DNA of 10,056 nucleotides, from assembly GCA_945878965.1 (NCBI GenBank), contig CAMCUJ010000031.1:1-10056 (forward strand). Direction: 5' to 3'. This document shows positions 1 to 7,908 of this stretch, one piece after another. Below the pieces are notes generated by a model that ran no database searches, was not told where the DNA came from, and was given only the letters and a program-made list of their open reading frames with translations. Position 1 is the stretch's first letter. Every line of letters begins with the position of its first letter. The translations under genes and the position numbers were made by a program. This DNA comes from an uncultured Clostridia bacterium (lineage in GTDB: Bacteria; Bacillota; Clostridia; Monoglobales; Monoglobaceae).

Positions 1-8
1 TAAATATC

Positions 9-803
9 TTAAGAAAAGAAAGAAGTTACATTTGAAATTCTTACATTTACATCTGCAAATTCATTCAAAAGGAATGAAAGAAGAAATTCACAGAATATGT
101 TTTCGGTTTCAAAATGACCTGCATCAATCAGACCTATTCCAAGCTCACTTGCAAGCTGAGCCTCGTGATGACGGACATCGGAGGTTACATAAACGTCGGC
201 GCCGCTTCTGTAAGCGTTGTAAATACAATCTCCGCCGGCTCCGCTGCAAACTGCAACTGTTTTAACACTGTCGCACGGATCGCCGACAAATTTTATATTG
301 CTGCAGTTAAGGCTTGCACTTACCATGTTTGCAAATTCCTCCATAGTCAAGGACTCCTTAAGAATACCGACTCTGCCAATGTTTTCGGTAGGATTCATAA
401 GCTCGTCAAGACATTCGCTTTCGTCGTATTTGCGTATTTCACATAGTCCGAGTTTTTCGGCAAGCAAATCATTCATACCTCCGTCAGCCTTGTCAAAGTT
501 TGTGTGCATACTGTAAACGGAAATATTATTTCTGATAAGAAGTCTGATAATTCCGCCGTTTACATCGCTTTCTACAACTCTTTTAAGAGGCTTGAACAAA
601 AGAGGATGATGTGAAATTATTAAATCTGCTCCGAAATCTATGGCTTTTTGTACGTTCTCCGATGTAACGTCAAGACAGACGTAAATGTTTCGTACAGGCT
701 GGTCAAAGTCGCCTATCATTAAGCCTACATTATCCCATTTTTCCGCAAGGGACGGCGGAGCAAGCTTCTCTAATTTTTCAATTATATCTTTCAGCTTTAT
801 CAT
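9..803 (-). CDS. Nif3-like dinuclear metal-centre protein (YqfO/YbgI family)
   Basis: The 264-residue product belongs to the Nif3/YbgI/YqfO family, cytoplasmic proteins that form toroidal hexamers with a two-metal site. The physiological reaction is not settled (GTP cyclohydrolase I type 2 is a common database name). Visible metal ligands are the S-H-H-P motif (His65, His66), the H-T-N-F-D segment (His100, Asp104) and the C-terminal G-H-F-E-T-E segment (His230, Glu234). The N-terminal E-K-W-D-N-V-G-L segment (21-28) is also a family hallmark. At 264 residues it is the short form: the central PII-like insert that brings B. subtilis YqfO to roughly 370 residues is absent. The ATG at 803 is preceded by AAAGGAA with 9 nt spacing. 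It lies 31 bp after trmK on the same strand, so the two are almost certainly one transcript, as in many Firmicutes. The TAA stop lies at 9-11, so the gene is complete. Confidence 0.93.
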   Translation of the reverse strand: MIKLKDIIEKLEKLAPPSLAEKWDNVGLMIGDFDQPVRNIYVCLDVTSENVQKAIDFGADLIISHHPLLFKPLKRVVESDVNGGIIRLLIRNNISVYSMHTNFDKADGGMNDLLAEKLGLCEIRKYDESECLDELMNPTENIGRVGILKESLTMEEFANMVSASLNCSNIKFVGDPCDSVKTVAVCSGAGGDCIYNAYRSGADVYVTSDVRHHEAQLASELGIGLIDAGHFETENIFCEFLLSFLLNEFADVNVRISNVTSFFS

Positions 804-834
804 AGTGTTATGTTCCTTTCTTTATAACTATGCA

Positions 835-1536
835 TTACGAGTTATAAATTGAATTTATCTGAGCCAGCAGATTCTTGCAGGATTTAAGTTTCAAACTGCG
901 TTCCTCGGTAACTTCGGCAAAGGAAAGCCCGTTAATCTGTTTGGTCAGCTTATTTATATATTTGTTTAAAAGCTCAGGCAGAAGCTTATCATTATTTTCA
1001 ATCAGCTTCTTTCCGATATGAAGCTGTAATTCGCTTTGAACGTCATCCTTTCCGTGAATTGCTTTAATTACGGTATAAAGCTTGTTTTCTTCTTTAACCA
1101 ATATTTCATCCGATACAGTGTAATCATTTTCATAAAGATATTTTCTCAGCTCATAAACAGCGGTCATAGGCTGAAGAATTAGTGTTTTAACCTCCGAAAG
1201 AACGTCTTTTGAATTATCTAAAATGTTACTTATAAGTATTCCGCCCATTCCGGCAATTATTACAGTATCCGCTTCGCCGCATTTTATGCTTTCAAGACCG
1301 TTGCCCATTCTTGTTTCAACCGCACGTTGAGCATCAAATTCCCGTATAGTTGATTTTGCACGAAGAAGCGGTCCTTTTTTTACATCGGAGGCATAAGCAA
1401 ATTTTGATATTCCCTTGTTTGTAAGATATACCGGTATATATGCGTGGTCGGTTCCGATGTCGGCAACGGCTGAACCGTATGGAACCATATCTGCAATAGC
1501 CTGCAGTCTTTCTGAAAGTTTAGGAAGCTTCTTCAT
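835..1536 (-). CDS. trmK: tRNA (adenine(22)-N(1))-methyltransferase TrmK
   Basis: This 233-residue class I S-adenosylmethionine-dependent methyltransferase should methylate N1 of adenine 22 in the D-loop region of tRNAs; TrmK is typical of Gram-positive bacteria. The Rossmann fold starts with motif I V-A-D-I-G-T-D-H-A (24-32), which binds SAM. An acidic residue at the end of strand 2 follows (Asp51 in A-S-D-V-K-K-G-P-L). The A-G-M-G-G loop (95-99) and L-Q-P-M (121-124) are signatures of the TrmK/YqfN family, and the C-terminal third (about 165-233) is the expected helical coiled-coil extension. The ATG at 1536 has an AAAGG ribosome binding site 10 nt upstream. It is the first gene of a trmK-nif3 unit driven by a perfect SigA promoter at 1587-1615. 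The assignment rests on motifs and on the adjacent nif3-like gene, the conserved partner. Confidence 0.94.
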   Translation of the reverse strand: MKKLPKLSERLQAIADMVPYGSAVADIGTDHAYIPVYLTNKGISKFAYASDVKKGPLLRAKSTIREFDAQRAVETRMGNGLESIKCGEADTVIIAGMGGILISNILDNSKDVLSEVKTLILQPMTAVYELRKYLYENDYTVSDEILVKEENKLYTVIKAIHGKDDVQSELQLHIGKKLIENNDKLLPELLNKYINKLTKQINGLSFAEVTEERSLKLKSCKNLLAQINSIYNS

Positions 1537-1586
1537 ATATTGTATGCCTTTCCGAGTTGAAATTTAATTCATATTATTCTATAGAA

Positions 1587-1615
1587 ATTATAAACTATAA
1601 TACCCAATTTGTCAA
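1587..1615 (-). promoter_or_regulatory. Perfect-consensus SigA promoter for trmK-nif3
   Basis: On the minus strand TTGACA (plus-strand 1610-1615) is followed by exactly 17 bp and TATAAT (plus-strand 1587-1592), 12 of 12 consensus bases. Transcription should start near 1580, giving a 5' leader of about 44 nt before the trmK ATG at 1536. Confidence 0.88.
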
Positions 1616-1617
1616 TA

Positions 1618-1647
1618 TTGAGAGGAAACAAAAAATGAGTGTAGAAA
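1618..1647 (+). promoter_or_regulatory. Weak candidate promoter for the dGTPase-like gene
   Basis: TTGAGA (1618-1623), an 18-bp spacer and TAGAAA (1642-1647) form the best plus-strand match in this short divergent region. It would start transcription near 1654, about 42 nt before the ATG at 1696. Its -35 box is only 2 bp from the -35 box of the divergent trmK promoter, so the two could compete. The -10 matches only 4 of 6 consensus bases, so this is tentative. Confidence 0.3.
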
Positions 1648-1695
1648 AATAATACTACAAACTAATTAAGAATTAAATTAAGGGGGTTTATTATA

Positions 1696-2694
1696 ATGAA
1701 CTTTCGTGAGATGATAGAAAATCGTGAAGAGGAGTATCTTTCGCCCTATGCGTGCAGAAGTAAAAATACGATGGGGAGAATTAACAATATAGATAAATGC
1801 AGTGTAAGAACCGAGTTTCAGCGTGACAGGGACAGAATAATTCATTCTAAGTCATTCAAGCGTTTAAAGCATAAGACACAGGTGTTTTTGACTCCTAAGG
1901 ATGACCATTATCAGACAAGGCTTACGCATACTCTTCAGGTATCGCAGATTGCAAGAACTATTTCAAGAGCTCTTAATTTAAATGAGGATTTAACAGAGGC
2001 GATAGCGCTTGGGCATGATTTGGGGCATACTCCGTTCGGGCATGCCGGAGAAAATGCACTTAACAAGATTTCACCGTACGGCTTTAAGCATAACGAAAAC
2101 AGCCTAAGAGTTGTTGATGTGCTTGAAGGAAACGGCGGTCTTAATCTTACATATGAGGTTCGGGACGGAATTTTAAATCATAACGGCAATAATCAGCCGT
2201 CAACCCTTGAGGGCGTTGTTATAAAGTTTGCGGATAAGATTGCATATATAAATCATGATATAGATGATGCAAAAAGAGGCGGTATTCTTACTGAGGAGGA
2301 TATTCCGAAGGAATTGAGCAAAATACTCGGAAATACACACTCAAAACGCATAGATACTATGATTTTAGGTATTTTAAAATACAGCTTTGGAAAAGATAAG
2401 GTAGAGATGGAGCCTGAAATATTTGACGCTATGATGAAGCTGAGAGAGTTTATGTTTAAAAACGTGTATTATACAAAGGAACTTAAGTATGAGGAGGAAA
2501 AGGTTCATTATACTATAAATAATCTCTATAACAGATTGCTTGATAATATTGATCTTATTCCGGAAAATTCAAGGATAATAAGCAATACAGACGATAAGCA
2601 TATAATGGTTACGGATTATATTTCGGGAATGACGGATAATTTTATAATAACTAAATATAATGAACTGTTTTTGCCAAGTCCGTGGTCTATCTGA
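1696..2694 (+). CDS. dgt: dGTPase-like HD-domain triphosphohydrolase
   Basis: The 332-residue product is an HD-superfamily phosphohydrolase of the deoxyguanosinetriphosphate triphosphohydrolase family, which converts a dNTP to the deoxynucleoside plus triphosphate and so shapes the dNTP pool. The family signature F-Q-R-D-R-D-R-I-I-H-S with F-K-R-L-K-H-K-T-Q-V-F lies at 41-64. Metal-site residues of the HD motif are His78 (R-L-T-H), His107-Asp108 (G-H-D-L-G-H-T-P-F-G-H) and Asp180 (K-F-A-D-K-I-A-Y). The length fits the shorter Firmicutes form rather than the roughly 500-residue E. coli Dgt. The ATG at 1696 follows AGGGGG by 9 nt. It stands 177 bp (189 bp to the preferred start) upstream of dnaG on the same strand, the usual clostridial neighbour order. 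Exact substrate preference (dGTP or any dNTP) cannot be read from the sequence. Confidence 0.9.
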   Translation: MNFREMIENREEEYLSPYACRSKNTMGRINNIDKCSVRTEFQRDRDRIIHSKSFKRLKHKTQVFLTPKDDHYQTRLTHTLQVSQIARTISRALNLNEDLTEAIALGHDLGHTPFGHAGENALNKISPYGFKHNENSLRVVDVLEGNGGLNLTYEVRDGILNHNGNNQPSTLEGVVIKFADKIAYINHDIDDAKRGGILTEEDIPKELSKILGNTHSKRIDTMILGILKYSFGKDKVEMEPEIFDAMMKLREFMFKNVYYTKELKYEEEKVHYTINNLYNRLLDNIDLIPENSRIISNTDDKHIMVTDYISGMTDNFIITKYNELFLPSPWSI

Positions 2695-2754
2695 TAATTA
2701 TATATGTTAAATAGTTTAAAAATTATAGATATTATATGTTATGATTACAGCATA

Positions 2755-2783
2755 TTGACTGAAATTAAAATAATAAATAAAAG
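2755..2783 (+). promoter_or_regulatory. Candidate promoter for dnaG-rpoD
   Basis: TTGACT (2755-2760) is followed by 17 bp and TAAAAG (2778-2783). The -35 matches 5 of 6 and the -10 only 4 of 6 consensus bases, in a very AT-rich stretch. Transcription would start near 2790, leaving a leader of about 94 nt before the dnaG ATG at 2884. No terminator is visible between the dGTPase-like gene and dnaG, so read-through is also possible. Confidence 0.35.
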
Positions 2784-2873
2784 TTCAGATAAATTAAGAG
2801 GAAAAAGAAATACAATGTCGAAATGATAAAAAAGGTTGTTTAAAAATTTACCCATATAGATATAATGGGAGTT

Positions 2874-2881
2874 GGAGGTGG
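2874..2881 (+). promoter_or_regulatory. Ribosome binding site that fixes the dnaG start
   Basis: GGAGGTGG lies here, with GGAGG ending 5 nt before the ATG at 2884. The upstream in-frame TTG at 2872 overlaps this site and has no good ribosome binding site of its own, so translation should begin at 2884. Confidence 0.75.
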
Positions 2882-2883
2882 AA

Positions 2884-4701
2884 ATGGTGGCGTCATCATC
2901 GGAGTTTCAGGATTTTGTTGATGAAGTAATAGAAAAAAACGATATCGTAGAGGTCATATCACAGTATACGACTCTTAAAAGAGTCGGGAACAGATACCAG
3001 GCGTTATGTCCTCTTCATAACGATAAAAAAACGCCGTCATTTTCGGTATCTCCGGATAAACAACTGTTTCATTGCTTTGGTTGCGGAGCGGGCGGTACGG
3101 TTATACACTTTATAATGCAAAAGGAAAACCTTGATTTTATGGATGCATTGAGAATGCTTGCTGATAGAGTAAGGATTCCGTTTCCGGAAAAACGTTCGGT
3201 TTCCGAACGTACGGCACAGTCTGTAAATAATAATAAACGGCATACAATCTATGAAATTAACAAAGAGGCGGCATTGTTTTTTCACCATAATCTCAAGTCT
3301 TTGGAGAATAAGTCCGTGCTTGAATATTTAAACCGCCGAAATGTTTCGGCAAGCACCATAAAAAGCTTTGGAATGGGTTATGCATCGCCTAAAGGCGATG
3401 ACCTTATAAATCATCTTAAGAGTCTTGGTTACAGAGATGAACAGATATGCGAAGCGGGACTCTCCGTAAAACGTGAAAAGGGCGGTTACTATGATAAATT
3501 CAGGGACAGGCTGATTTTCCCGATAATTGATGTAAGAGGCAATGTTATTGCGTTTGGAGGCAGGATAATTGCGGATAAGGAGAATGCACCAAAGTATCTT
3601 AATTCTCCGGACACACCGGCATATAAAAAGAGCGAGCATCTTTTTGCTATGAATATTGCAAAGAATTTTTGCAGCGGCGGAATTTTGCTGATGGAGGGAT
3701 ATATGGATGTAGTATCGCTTCATCAAAGCGGATTTAGGAATGCGGTTGCATCGCTTGGAACGGCACTTACAGAACAGCAGGCACGTCTTATTAAAAGGTA
3801 TACAAAAAAGGCGGTGCTTTGCTATGACAGCGATGACCCGGGACGAAAGGCGGCAATACGTGCCGGAGATATACTATATAATGTCGGAGTTAAGGTTTCG
3901 GTGCTTACCGTTACGAACGGAAAGGATCCTGATGAGTTTATAAATAAGCGTGGTGCCGAAGCGTTTAAGATGCTTATAGATGAGTCAAAAGGACTTATTG
4001 AGTATAAAATATCCGAGATTGAGAGAGAATATAACCTTGAAAACCCCGAACAAAAGCTTGAATTTATTGAACGTGCCGCTGAGATTTTCGCTTTTGTTGA
4101 GAATGAGGTTGAACGTGAGCTTTATATTAAGCGTTTTGCAGTGCGGCTTGATATTACGTCCGGTTCTGTAATGAGTGTTGTAGATAATATTCGCAGAAAG
4201 CAGATGAAGATAAGCTCAGAGCGTGAGAAAAGGAATGAACGTATGAATTATGAACGTCGGACAGGCGGAAGACGTGATTTGAAGTTTATGAAGGTATTTA
4301 ATGCCGAAAAGCTTTTACTTAGTCTTATGTGTGATAAGAATGCATTTATGGCAATCAAAAATGAAATTTCACCTGAGGATTTTTCGGATGAATTACATAT
4401 AAGGCTTGCAAAAAAAATATATAATATTTATGAAGAAAAAGGTTTGATTAGTATTTCAGAGGTGTTGTCGGAGTTTGAGGACGGAAGTGAAATCGGAAGA
4501 ATATCCGAGATATTGTCTGATGACAAGAATGTTGAGGACAAGCGAATGGCGGCAAAAAGACCTTTAGAAATAATTAAACAATATAAAAGACAATGTGAAG
4601 AGAAAATTGCAATACAAGAAGGAGATTTGGATAAATTGCAGAAGATAACCGAAGAACTTAAGCGTATTAAAAAAGGGAAAGGAGGAAGTCATAATGTCTG
4701 A
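2884..4701 (+). CDS. dnaG: DNA primase DnaG
   Basis: The 605-residue bacterial replicative primase synthesises RNA primers at the replication fork and is recruited by the replicative helicase. Domains in order: an N-terminal CHC2 zinc-binding domain with Cys42, His45, Cys64 and Cys67 (C-P-L-H and C-F-G-C); the RNA polymerase core with R-D-R-L-I-F-P-I and the TOPRIM fold, carrying Glu271 (L-M-E-G-Y-M-D) and Asp315/Asp317 (C-Y-D-S-D-D-P-G-R) as metal ligands; and a C-terminal helical helicase-binding region from about 460 onward. The ATG at 2884 is preferred over the in-frame TTG at 2872, since the latter sits in the Shine-Dalgarno sequence. The last 8 bp overlap rpoD, and the rpoD ribosome binding site lies within the dnaG coding end, implying translational coupling in the macromolecular synthesis operon. 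No missing catalytic residue was seen. Confidence 0.97.
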   Translation: MVASSSEFQDFVDEVIEKNDIVEVISQYTTLKRVGNRYQALCPLHNDKKTPSFSVSPDKQLFHCFGCGAGGTVIHFIMQKENLDFMDALRMLADRVRIPFPEKRSVSERTAQSVNNNKRHTIYEINKEAALFFHHNLKSLENKSVLEYLNRRNVSASTIKSFGMGYASPKGDDLINHLKSLGYRDEQICEAGLSVKREKGGYYDKFRDRLIFPIIDVRGNVIAFGGRIIADKENAPKYLNSPDTPAYKKSEHLFAMNIAKNFCSGGILLMEGYMDVVSLHQSGFRNAVASLGTALTEQQARLIKRYTKKAVLCYDSDDPGRKAAIRAGDILYNVGVKVSVLTVTNGKDPDEFINKRGAEAFKMLIDESKGLIEYKISEIEREYNLENPEQKLEFIERAAEIFAFVENEVERELYIKRFAVRLDITSGSVMSVVDNIRRKQMKISSEREKRNERMNYERRTGGRRDLKFMKVFNAEKLLLSLMCDKNAFMAIKNEISPEDFSDELHIRLAKKIYNIYEEKGLISISEVLSEFEDGSEIGRISEILSDDKNVEDKRMAAKRPLEIIKQYKRQCEEKIAIQEGDLDKLQKITEELKRIKKGKGGSHNV

Positions 4702-5791
4702 TAATATTCAAAGTAAAAAACAGATGCTGCACGAGCTTTTGGAAGAGGGAAAGAAAAACGGAATTCTTACCTATGAAACCATAACCGCAAAGCTTGCGGC
4801 AATTGAGCTTAATCCTGACCAGATAGAAAAAATATACGAATATTTGGAAAAGCAGGGTATCGAAGTAGTAGGAAATATGGATGCTGAGCTTAATATAGTT
4901 GAGGAAGACTTAAACATTACAGAGGACGAGCTTGCAGATTTATCTGTTCCTGAGGGTGTAAGTATAGATGACCCTGTAAGAATGTATCTTAAGGAGATAG
5001 GAAAGGTTCCGCTGCTTAAAGGAGCAGAGGAAGCGGAGCTTGCACGAAGAATGTCTGAAGAGGGTGACCTTGATGCAAAGCAAAGACTTGCAGAGGCTAA
5101 TCTTCGTCTTGTTGTAAGTATTGCAAAAAGATATTTGGGTCGTGGAATGTTGTTTCTTGATTTAATTCAGGAGGGAAATTTAGGTCTTATAAAGGCGGTT
5201 GAGAAGTTCGACTATAAAAAGGGCTATAAATTCAGTACGTATGCTACATGGTGGATACGTCAGGCAATAACCCGTGCAATTGCCGACCAGGCAAGAACTA
5301 TAAGAATACCTGTTCATATGGTTGAAACTATAAACAAGCTTACACGAATTAAAAGACAGCTTGTGCAGGAATACGGACGTGACCCATCTCCCGAGGAAAT
5401 TGCAAGTGAGCTTCATATGCCGCTTGATAAGGTTGGCGAAATTATGAAAATTGCACTTGAGCCTGTGTCGCTTGAAACACCTATAGGTGAGGAGGAGGAC
5501 AGTCATCTTGGAGATTTTATTCAAGACGATGATGCACCGGCTCCGTCTGAGGCGGCTACATTTACTCTGCTTAAGGAACAGCTTGTTAATGTTCTTAAAA
5601 CCTTGACTCCGAGAGAAGAAAAGGTGCTTCGCTTAAGATTCGGACTTGATGACGGGCGAGCAAGAACTCTTGAGGAGGTTGGCAAGGAATTTGACGTTAC
5701 TCGTGAGAGAATTCGCCAGATTGAGGCTAAGGCTTTACGAAAATTACGTCATCCGAGCCGAAGTAAAAAGCTCAAGGATTATCTTGAATAA
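4694..5791 (+). CDS. rpoD: RNA polymerase primary sigma factor RpoD (SigA)
   Basis: The 365-residue product is the housekeeping sigma-70 factor that directs RNA polymerase to -10/-35 promoters. Region 1.1 covers about 1-85; region 1.2 starts at D-D-P-V-R-M-Y-L (92-99); region 2 (about 134-205) contains [10 protein letters not shown] (146-155) and the promoter-melting and -10 recognition segment [14 protein letters not shown] (168-181); region 3 follows; region 4 (about 305-365) carries the -35-binding helix-turn-helix, T-L-E-E-V-G onward with [10 protein letters not shown]. It lacks the long non-conserved insert of proteobacterial RpoD, consistent with a Gram-positive host. The ATG at 4694 is preceded by GGAGG (4681-4685) with 8 nt spacing and overlaps the dnaG end by 8 bp. 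The promoters in this window with TTGACA and TATAAT are what this protein should read. Confidence 0.98.
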   Translation: MSDNIQSKKQMLHELLEEGKKNGILTYETITAKLAAIELNPDQIEKIYEYLEKQGIEVVGNMDAELNIVEEDLNITEDELADLSVPEGVSIDDPVRMYLKEIGKVPLLKGAEEAELARRMSEEGDLDAKQRLAEANLRLVVSIAKRYLGRGMLFLDLIQEGNLGLIKAVEKFDYKKGYKFSTYATWWIRQAITRAIADQARTIRIPVHMVETINKLTRIKRQLVQEYGRDPSPEEIASELHMPLDKVGEIMKIALEPVSLETPIGEEEDSHLGDFIQDDDAPAPSEAATFTLLKEQLVNVLKTLTPREEKVLRLRFGLDDGRARTLEEVGKEFDVTRERIRQIEAKALRKLRHPSRSKKLKDYLE

Positions 5792-5828
5792 AATATCAAT
5801 ATTAGTGATTTAATCATATAATTCAAGT

Positions 5829-5833
5829 GGAGG
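5829..5833 (+). promoter_or_regulatory. Ribosome binding site that fixes the chemoreceptor start
   Basis: GGAGG lies 8 nt before the ATG at 5842. An in-frame GTG at 5827 overlaps it and would lack a usable ribosome binding site, so the ATG start is preferred and the protein is 621 residues. Confidence 0.75.
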
Positions 5834-5841
5834 GATTGAAA

Positions 5842-7707
5842 ATGAAAAAGGTACTTACTAAAAGAATTGTTATTGCATCTGTAATTTCATTCGTTTTTAT
5901 GATTATTGTTGTATTTGCGGTTCAGAGCTTTGTTATGGTTAATAGTGCCAAGGACACTGCAAAGATGCGTGTTGAAGATGTTGAGAAAAGGATAGAATCA
6001 AATAATATTGAGATTTCAAAGCTTACAAAACAGCTAAATGAAGAATTTATTTTAAAGGCGGACACTTTTGCTGAAATGATTAAAATTAATCCGTCTATAA
6101 TTAATGATTCGGCAAAGCTTGATGAGATTGCAAAGATACTTAATGTTGAAGAACTTCATGTGACTGATGATAAAGGTGTTATTTACTGGGGAACAGTACC
6201 CGAATATTTCGGTTTTGATTTTGCAACAAGTGAGCAGACTAAGGAATTTATGCCTATACTTAAGGATTCTGATTTAAAGATTGCACAGAATCCTCAGCCT
6301 AACGGAGCTGAAGGAAAAATGTTTCAGTACATAGGCGTTGCAAGAACTGATAAGAAGGGTATAGTTCAGGTTGGAGTAACACCCGAACGCCTTGCTGAAG
6401 CGGTTGAAGCCAACAGTATTTCAAATGTTCTTAAAACATTTACGGTTGGAAAGAACGGTTATGTTTTTGCTGTTTCAAAGAAAAATAATAAAGTTGTTGC
6501 ACATAAGAATGAAGGCTTGATAGGCAAAGCTTCGTCGGAGATATGTACTGATGAAAAGATATTTAAGTCGGGTGCTGCAAAGTTTGCAAAAATTGATGGT
6601 GAAAATACATACTGTTACAGCGGTGAGAATGATGATTATATAATTATTGCGGCAATACCTAAGAGTGAGGTTTACAGCGGAAGAACAGCACTTCTTATAG
6701 TGTTTGTTTTAGCTATTTTGATTATGCTTGGAGTTATTATTGCATTAATTAATTCTGTAATGCAGAATATAATTATTAAAGGTATTAACGAGATTCTTAA
6801 TAAGATGAAAGTTATTTCCGGCGGTGATCTTGATGTTACGGTTGATGTAAATACCTGCCCTGAGTATGCAACGCTTAGTCAGGGAATTAATGCAATGCTT
6901 TCAAACATTAAAGAGAACATGAGCGAAACATTTAAGCTCAATGAAGAACAGAGAAATTTATTTAAGAAGATTAATCTGATTTCCGAAGATGTAAGCAGTC
7001 GTTCTGCGGATATGAAGGAGATAGCGACAAAGCTTTCGGCAGGTTCTTCAACTCAGGCGGCTACTGTTGAAGAAATTTCGGCATCCGTTGTTTCAATTTC
7101 ACAGCAGATTAAGGATAGTGCGGATGCGGCTAAGAATGCGAAGAATATTTCTGATGAAACTACAGCAAATCTTGATCAAGGAGCGCAAAAGCTTAAAGAG
7201 CTTGAAAAGGCTATGGCGAAAATTCAGGAATCTTCAACTAAAATCGGAAAGATTGTTAAGACAATTGAGGATATATCATTCCAGACTAATATTCTTGCAC
7301 TTAATGCGGCAGTTGAAGCGGCAAGTGCGGGTGAGCACGGCAAGGGCTTTGCGGTTGTAGCGGATGAAGTAAGAACTCTTGCAACTAAGAGTGCTGATGC
7401 TGTAAACGGAACGACTGTTCTTATTGAGGAAACCATGAATGCGGTTTCTGACGGTGCAAATATTGCTAATGAAACGGCTCAGCAGCTTAAGGCTATGATA
7501 GAAGGAGTAAGCGAGAGTAATAAGCTGATTGATAATATCTCGGAGGTTTCCGAAAAACAGGCAGAGGCATTTACCGAGATTTCTGACAGCATAAATCAGA
7601 TTGCACAGGTTGCACAGCAAAATGCCCAAATATCTTACAATGCTGAAAAAACAGCACAGCATTTAGATGAGGGAACTCAATCTCTTCAGGAATTGCTTAA
7701 GAAATAA
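5842..7707 (+). CDS. Methyl-accepting chemotaxis protein with Cache-type sensor
   Basis: The 621-residue inner-membrane chemoreceptor should sense an extracellular ligand and control the CheA kinase through CheW. Order: a short cytoplasmic start with transmembrane helix 1 (about 8-32); an extracellular region (33-280) with a dCache-like pattern, including N-G-Y-V-F-A-V-S and V-V-A-H-K-N (about 205-225); transmembrane helix 2 (283-303); a HAMP linker (about 305-362); and the coiled-coil signalling domain. The hairpin tip [15 protein letters not shown] at 480-494 is nearly canonical and followed by [13 protein letters not shown]. Candidate methylation sites include Glu410-Glu411 and Glu579. The usual Arg in E-A-A-R-A-G is Ser495 here. 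It starts 50 bp after rpoD with no terminator between them and ends at a strong terminator. No other che or flagellar gene is present; the ligand cannot be predicted. Confidence 0.95.
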   Translation: MKKVLTKRIVIASVISFVFMIIVVFAVQSFVMVNSAKDTAKMRVEDVEKRIESNNIEISKLTKQLNEEFILKADTFAEMIKINPSIINDSAKLDEIAKILNVEELHVTDDKGVIYWGTVPEYFGFDFATSEQTKEFMPILKDSDLKIAQNPQPNGAEGKMFQYIGVARTDKKGIVQVGVTPERLAEAVEANSISNVLKTFTVGKNGYVFAVSKKNNKVVAHKNEGLIGKASSEICTDEKIFKSGAAKFAKIDGENTYCYSGENDDYIIIAAIPKSEVYSGRTALLIVFVLAILIMLGVIIALINSVMQNIIIKGINEILNKMKVISGGDLDVTVDVNTCPEYATLSQGINAMLSNIKENMSETFKLNEEQRNLFKKINLISEDVSSRSADMKEIATKLSAGSSTQAATVEEISASVVSISQQIKDSADAAKNAKNISDETTANLDQGAQKLKELEKAMAKIQESSTKIGKIVKTIEDISFQTNILALNAAVEAASAGEHGKGFAVVADEVRTLATKSADAVNGTTVLIEETMNAVSDGANIANETAQQLKAMIEGVSESNKLIDNISEVSEKQAEAFTEISDSINQIAQVAQQNAQISYNAEKTAQHLDEGTQSLQELLKK

Positions 7708-7719
7708 TTTAATATAGTG

Positions 7720-7766
7720 AAAAACGTCTTTAATGTCACAATAGTTGTGTGCATAAAGACGTTTTT
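7720..7766. terminator. Strong, probably bidirectional hairpin terminator
   Basis: A 13-bp perfect stem pairs AAAAACGTCTTTA (7720-7732) with TAAAGACGTTTTT (7754-7766). It is continued by an imperfect upper stem (TG and CACAA near 7734-7741 against TTGTG and CA near 7745-7753) to a 3-nt loop. The right arm ends in T5 for transcripts from the chemoreceptor gene, 12 bp after its stop. On the minus strand the other arm also ends in T5, so it can stop transcripts from the convergent HIT gene. Confidence 0.88.
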
Positions 7767-7776
7767 AATATTAAGA

Positions 7777-7804
7777 TGTTACAGACCGGTAGTATCTTGT
7801 AACA
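7777..7804. other. Small inverted repeat between convergent genes
   Basis: TGTTACAGA (7777-7785) pairs with TCTTGTAACA (7795-7804) with one bulged base around a 9-nt loop. It contains the palindrome ACCGGT (7785-7790). No T-tract follows on either strand, so it is not a standard terminator. It lies in what would be the 3' untranslated region of the HIT transcript. Function unknown. Confidence 0.5.
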
Positions 7805-7838
7805 ACTAAAACTTTACATTTCTTAATTGTGATTGTTT

Positions 7839-7902
7839 GTGCGACAGCGAACGCTGTCGATGTTCTTTTCTTTTTGCGCTAAGGCCCTATCCGTTGTCGC
7901 AC
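7839..7902. repeat. GC-rich palindromic element with alternative pairings
   Basis: This 64-bp block is bounded by an 8-bp terminal inverted repeat, GTGCGACA (7839-7846) and TGTCGCAC (7895-7902). Inside lies a perfect 8-bp inverted repeat, CGACAGCG (7842-7849) and CGCTGTCG (7852-7859), 2 nt apart. The left terminal arm is shared by both pairings, so only one can form at a time. By count about 34 of 64 bases are G or C, against much more AT-rich flanks. It starts 6 nt after the HIT stop when read on the minus strand. It encodes no protein I can support. It could be a dispersed palindromic repeat, a miniature element or a structured RNA; only one copy is in the window. No clear target-site duplication flanks it. 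Confidence 0.55.
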
Positions 7903-7908
7903 TATTCA

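Noticed and set aside
114..446. A 110-codon plus-strand open frame inside the nif3-like gene
   Set aside because: It is antisense to a gene with intact metal-site motifs, has no ribosome binding site or promoter, and its residues match no family I recognise.
2861..2866. TATAAT close to the dnaG start as a -10 box
   Set aside because: Only a poor -35 (TTGTTT with a 19-bp spacer) is present and the start would fall inside the ribosome binding site at 2874.
5817..5822. TATAAT upstream of the chemoreceptor as a -10 box
   Set aside because: There is no matching -35 hexamer at 16-18 bp, and transcription would begin in the ribosome binding site near 5829.
7777..7811. CRISPR-repeat-like look of the minus strand (begins GTTTTAG with an inner inverted repeat)
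   Set aside because: There is only one copy, no spacer-repeat periodicity and no cas gene in the window.
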